A DNA stretch of 64,000 bases from Casuarius casuarius (lineage: Eukaryota; Chordata; Aves; Casuariiformes; Casuariidae), in NCBI GenBank assembly GCA_003342895.1, contig PTFA01000029.1:2355951-2419950 (forward strand), read 5' to 3'. Within the stretch, counting starts at the first letter, position 1. Each line of letters opens with the position of its first letter. A model generated the notes under the pieces. The model was not told the origin of the DNA and did no database searches. It saw only the letters and a list, made by a program, of their open reading frames with translations. Of the stretch, positions 58,701 to 64,000 are shown piece by piece. The position numbers were made by a program, and so were the translations under genes.

Positions 58701-61250
58701 TCATGATCTCCCCAGTGTATGTTTCTTGGTTGATCAATCTTCCTTCTATCTTAACACTCCTTGTCTTGCTCCCTGATACCCCTTTTTAAGATTAGGCCTA
58801 CCACTTTCTTCCATACAAGTTTCTCCTTCCGGAAGGTAAACCTTCTAAGTGACTTGCCAAGGGTGCGGAAAAGTTCAGGCCTCCTGTATGCTCAAGATCT
58901 CCCACTTAGATGACTTCAGAAACTAATGCCCTTAATATTTTATAGTAACTCCCTCTCTATCCCTTCCTCAGCAAAAGCAAACAATTTTTCTAACTCTTTC
59001 AGTAGGCCCTTTCTTGAGATTCTTCTCACATACATCCACCTATGCATTTTGCTTACTATCTGCCAAAAGCAAGACCAGAAATCACATTTCTTCTTATTGG
59101 TTCAAAGACTATTTTGATGGAGAGAAGTTAGTCTACAATCACAGCCAAGAATAACTGGAGCTTCCCACTACTGATACTATTCTCTCATATAAGTGCTTGC
59201 ATGGGACACCTGCAAACTAATAGCAATTCCACATAGTTTTCTTGCAACCCCCCCCCCCCCCCATCTCCTCTATCTACAGGATATTTCCAATGCAGGGCCA
59301 CTTACCTCATCTCCCAAAGCAAGCCAGGACAGTGATGGAGACTGACCTCAGGTACCAGAGGAGCCACACAGCATGGTTCAGAGGGAAATGTGATCGCAGA
59401 TTTGGGACTTAGTTCTAACATCCTCTGCTGTCTGTCAGACTAAGAAGTCAGTTTACGTAATAAAATCCACCCTTCCACTGTTTTATTTCATCAAGTTGAT
59501 ACTTGGGCATTAGATTAAGATCTCAGTGGCACAACAGCAGCATTACTGAACTCTTCAGGTTCAGCCTGAACTCCAGCTCATATCACATCGTGCAAGGCAA
59601 CAGCTCTTCTCTCAAAGAGGGAAAGCTCTCTGGGCTCCTGCATTGCTTATAGCCCACAGCTGGCAGAGACAGGAAAGGCCAGGAGCACACATACACATGC
59701 TTTAGAAACTAAGGTTTCCCCATATACGTATGTGTCTTAGTTAAGATCTAAATGTTAAAGTCTAGCATTTTTAATTTAATTCAACATGAATTCAGTACTG
59801 CATTTCCATTTACAAATAAATATCATTTCTAGGCAGAAACGTAGCACCTGTGCTTTTAAAAATGGCAGCATCACCACCACCACCACTTTAGCTTTGCTTC
59901 CTGGACTCTTCTGGAGATTCCTCAGGTATGTCTTTGGGCACAGCAAGTCCCAGTTTCCTCATCTGATGACGTTCCCTGACTGAAATGCGGAGAGCCAAGG
60001 TCCTTCTTTATTTTATTTACATTTCACTTTGTTTTGCTTTGGGGGCTGGGAGGAAGTTGCTTGTTTTGAAAGTTAAGGACTGGAAAAATCTTGGGAGTCA
60101 AATGACTCCGTTAAAAAAAAAAAACACTGATCACTACCTTACTTTTTTATTGAAAAGCATCTTTGTAATCTTCATGGTGGTGAAAAATACAGTACCAGCA
60201 CTGTTGTATCTTCAACTCTTAAAAATGATGTCTATGCTTCCAAAACCCTAAGTCGGTCTCCCCCTGCTTACTTTACAATATATAAAGGCATGACTAATTT
60301 GTCCTCCATACACAACTGGCACTGCAAACCACCACAATATCTTGCCACATTAGTTCTGCTGGATGTAGCACAGGCAACCAAACCAGAACATGCCTCGCTA
60401 TTTGTGCCACGCCAATGCCCAAGCTCACAAAGCGCTGCTGGTAACCTGCTTGTTCAATGTAACAAGACAGACGCAAAGCACGTTCCCCTAATTACCCTAT
60501 GAAGTATTGTCTGTGTTTCTCCATTTAGTGCTTAGCTGCATCCAGTGCAACCCTCTGCAGGATTTTCAAAAAAGACAGTATTTTCTGTCTTCAACAAGGT
60601 TCAACCCCCAGTGCAATCTCCAGCCACTTGGACTATCACAGAGAGCAACATCAACACACTGCTAGGCTTGAAGGGTAAGATGATTTTTTTCCATGTGTTT
60701 TAAATGGGTTTCTTTCATTGTAGGACAAAGATGAGAATCTTGTTAAATTGTATAGCCAAGTGTTAGCCCCTTGTGCACAGCAGGCAACAGTTTATTCTTC
60801 AGCTATCCATTACAATAGCAATTACTTTGTCAGATAGTCCCCACACATATCCTACAGGCTAGATTCTGGCTCTACGCTGTAAGTGCACAGCCACTCCCAT
60901 CCAAGAGCAGCCAGGATCCCAATGCCAGTGCTTCCCAAACACAAAATCCGTCTTGCAACAGCACTGCCAGCTGGCCAAAAAGCAATGCACGCACCGGTGA
61001 GACTGCGGAGAGCGTGGCTGCACAGCCAACAGGAGGAATATGCTACACCATCGAAAAAAGGAGAAGCAATCTCTCCAAGACCACTGGCATGAATTCCGCC
61101 TGCCTTTGCATGCCAGGCAACTCTAGCTACTATCACTGTATTAAAGGCCTGATCTCATCTTCATCAAAGACTAGGACTCTACCCACTGGCTTCAAACGCC
61201 GTTAATCTGTGCTCCAACAACATCTAAACACAGAACATGCAATGCAGGAA
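55721..61250. other. Non-coding stretch
   Basis: At about 56,100-56,330 there is repeat-free DNA with GATTAATTGCGG (about 56,229) and other homeodomain-like motifs, a candidate enhancer. A C15 tract lies at 59,248-59,262. Positions 58,190-59,110 are pyrimidine-rich on the plus strand. GC rises slightly at 57,000-57,900 with short unrecognised frames. Confidence 0.45.
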
Positions 61251-63360
61251 GGGGCACCGCCAGCGCATCTGGCTGTTGGTTCTGATGAGCAAAATTCAAT
61301 TTTCAATTCAAAAGGTGATCAATTGCACCAATAACATTTTACATCAATAATGTTTTACTACATATTTTATTACATCAATGGCTTGAAAAAATTTTATTTC
61401 ATGTCAGCAAACATTGGAAATCATAGAAAAATGAATTATGTAGAATTTCACAAAGGAATTTACCCCACTATAATTCCTCATACAGTAAAATAATTCAAAA
61501 CCAAATGTTACTTTTCAGTGGCTAAGCAATTTTATAATGCTATGAACATTCATCACAGTAAGTGTGCTGAATAATAGAAAACAGGCAAAAAAGACATTTA
61601 AAATATTACTTACAACAGCATTATTACAACATACTTTCTTTAAAATCCCAACGAGTATTTTATCACTTCAAAAGCTATACAGCATTTCCATTATATTTGC
61701 AAACTTAACCTTATACATCTTTTAAAATCTTGAAAAAACTTTTTTTAAGCAATCTATAAGCAGTTAACAAAATTGATAAAATCTACATAATGGAATACTA
61801 TACACTCCAGTATAAATTTTATTTTAGGAGAATATGAATGTAAACACTCATTATTATACAACATGCATAGACTATACTGACCTTCCATCTTCTGAACTGT
61901 AACTTTCACTGCAATTGTGCTTTACTATCAACAGGAAAAGCTGCATTAATCCAGGGAGTGGCAGAAAGTATTTGCTTTAGGGGCATTGCACAAGATCACT
62001 AGATTTTGACTTGCTGAAGACAAGCTGGAGCTAATAAAATGATTTTAAGTGTAAATTATCAGGCCACTCATTGTTGAATGGGCTACGCATAATTTCATAC
62101 AGATTTGAAAAAACACAGATCAGAAGAAATCTCTCACGACATTTTTGCAGTTCATTGACTTGGAGATTTATGTTCACAAATCCAGTGATCAAGTTAGTGT
62201 AATGCACTGTTTGGTTCATATTTGGTGTGCAAGAATACCAACAGCATATTAGCGATTTAGAGGATAAAAACTGAAATTTAAAGTGACAATGAGCATATTT
62301 TAATACATAATGTTTCAGATGTGTTTGTACAGGAAAGAAAAATGTTTGTCAGGACATTGCTTCAAGAGAATAAGAGTTTCACTCATATTAGCTATTACAA
62401 AAGTGTTCTAGTGAATATTTATGGGGTCTTCCTGGTTGCAAACTTGTAAAAATATATTAAGAATTCATTATCCCCATTGGTATTAAATATATCAAGACAA
62501 CCATTGTGGTTGCATTACCAGCTATGGCTACTATGGTCTTAAGCATCTGATTGTACATTGTTGCTATATTGTTAAGCACAACTGAGGCATGTATTTTTTT
62601 CCCTTGGTTATAAGATTATTTTACAAAAATTGATCACTGTTTCAAACCAGTTAAACACGAATATTCAAGTAACAAGGTTGTTTTAATGGATAAGCGAAAA
62701 AAGAAGTTACCTAGCACTTTACACAACTACATAAAAATTAAATAGAACAAATGAAATTTGTTTATGCATATGCAATACACTTTTATATCTTTAAGATTTC
62801 TAAAACTAAAACTTAAACTATCATTTTCTTTAACGATACCATATTTTGCACAATAACTTATACTTAGGAGAAATAATTTCCCATTTTCCACAAAATATAT
62901 ATAATTATGACATTCACATTGATAGTTTAAGAAACAAAATTTGAGTATTCTATATCTTATGCAGTAATCTTTGTGGACCCTTCTAATCAGAATGCAACCA
63001 GTTGGTATATCTAATGCTTGATCCATTTAAAAAAAAAAAAAGGAAAAAAAAAGGGTCTTCACTTAAACAAGACCAAACCATTTAAACTTTTAAAAGCTAA
63101 AATGATTTTATCGCATTTAAAAACATAATAGTTAGAGAGAATGTAAAAAAGCTAAACGTTTAAAATACAGTGCTATTATATTGTATGTATCAACTACAAT
63201 AAGATAGCAGTCAACTGAAAAGTAATCAAACAACTTTTTTCTTCCTAATATCATGAATTATACGTTTTCCCCCCACCCTTTGGGGATGAAGCCAAAACAC
63301 AACTTTTCTGATAACAAGATGGAGAGATTTGAGGGGAAAAACCTATGACAAGTCCTCACA
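61251..63360 (-). other. AT-rich block, possible minus-strand 3' UTR
   Basis: GC content falls clearly between about 61,250 and 63,360, then rises again. On the minus strand the block is U-rich, has AATAAA at about 61,391-61,396 near its left (3') end, and contains no repeats I recognise, which would fit a long 3' UTR of a gene entering from the right. No stop-codon-bounded coding exon is visible at its right edge, so plain AT-rich intergenic DNA is equally likely. Confidence 0.25.
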
Positions 63361-64000
63361 GGTAACTAACTAGCCAGTAGAAGCTTTTACAGATGAATTT
63401 CACCCGCCGGGGTGCAAGTCTACACAGTCCTCTCACTGTGGCAAGAGCCTGTCTCAGAACATTTCTACCAGCAGGAAGTTTACACTAGAGTACTTCTAAT
63501 GAGCAGCATTGCTTTACACCAGAAGCGTCATCTGAATTCATAGTGCTCTTTGCCCATCTTTAATCCTAATTCACACTGGCGAGCAACTACTGTCCTTTCT
63601 CATTAGAGAATCCCCATCCCCAGCTTGCGCAGACCAGAGGGGCACATGCAGGTCCACCACCGGAGCTGCCAGTTCACATAAACAGCTGTGGAGATGTTGC
63701 CACTAACTTGGGCTGCCGTAAGGGATTACAGGTTTCTGACAGAGAGCAGGGAATAGCTCCCTTCCGACCTCCCAGCACCTAAGAGGCTCTGTCTGGAGCT
63801 ACCAGTATGAAGGTGCTCAGAAATAGCTGCAGAAGCAGCTGAAATGAGCACTTTCTGGCCTTGCCCTAGGAAATGCTTATCCGCTCCTTCACCTTCGTGT
63901 CATCACCTGATTCCTGATGTTGAAACACTTCCTCCACCCAAGGTCCAAGGAGGAGACAACCACAGTGCTAAACGAGGCCACTTCCCCTGCCCTCCCTGGG
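63361..64000. other. Non-coding stretch at window end
   Basis: GC content is higher than in the preceding block. No open frame with a domain and no repeat is visible. Confidence 0.4.

Noticed and set aside
1..64000. CRISPR arrays, tRNA or rRNA genes, bacterial operons or phage-type defence systems
   Set aside because: No regularly spaced direct repeats, cloverleaf genes or compact coding runs are visible; the sequence is vertebrate non-coding DNA.

Overview
The window looks like vertebrate, most probably bird, nuclear DNA that is almost entirely non-coding. The evidence is CR1-type LINE 3' ends (including one with the avian-style 8-bp terminal repeats at 37,852), old MIR-like SINE relics, a solo retroviral LTR, isolated CpG islands in an otherwise moderate-GC sequence, long gaps between repeats, and no bacterial-style gene packing. 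A turtle or crocodilian is the main alternative, but the low repeat content favours a bird. I recognise no protein-coding exon with confidence. Nearly all open frames are short, lack domain signatures, or lie in GC-rich stretches where stop codons are rare.

Layout. Positions 1-1,850 are AT-rich flank with a pair of AP-1-like sites. Positions 1,860-3,770 are a strong CpG island broken by an assembly gap of exactly 800 N (2,497-3,296). The island ends in a 12-unit CAG repeat and is followed by a block with TALE/forkhead/homeodomain-like motifs. This is the best promoter in the window, but its gene and direction cannot be read from the sequence. Positions 4,130-25,000 are mostly featureless, with an old CR1 LINE (about 5,600-6,560), a possible retroviral gag-like relic (10,600-11,600), a paired-homeodomain-type site near 18,885, a GC-rich block (20,830-21,620) and a faint CR1 end near 22,920.

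Positions 25,000-36,300 carry two small CpG islands (25,085-25,440 and 32,871-33,392), a palindromic old repeat, MIR-like SINE fragments around 34,000-34,600, and stretches that look like candidate cis-regulatory DNA. Positions 36,400-41,500 are GC-rich with a CR1 copy and one unusually long open frame (243 codons). Positions 46,150-48,360 contain two more CpG-rich blocks, the second with a TATA box. A 1,186-bp minus-strand solo LTR with a 5-bp target duplication occupies 49,271-50,456. Two CR1 3' fragments follow (51,500-52,400). The remainder is AT-moderate DNA with a long TA microsatellite (55,637-55,720), a C15 tract and an AT-rich terminal block (61,250-63,360) that could be a minus-strand 3' UTR or plain intergenic sequence.

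The most economical reading is a regulatory flank or large intron beside a CpG-island gene, with several orphan CpG islands and candidate enhancers. I found no CRISPR array, operon, tRNA, rRNA or new multi-gene system. The items most worth checking are the orphan CpG islands, two perfect 12-bp-stem hairpins, a perfect 20-bp palindrome beside an orphan island, the unidentified 243-codon frame, and the retroviral relics.
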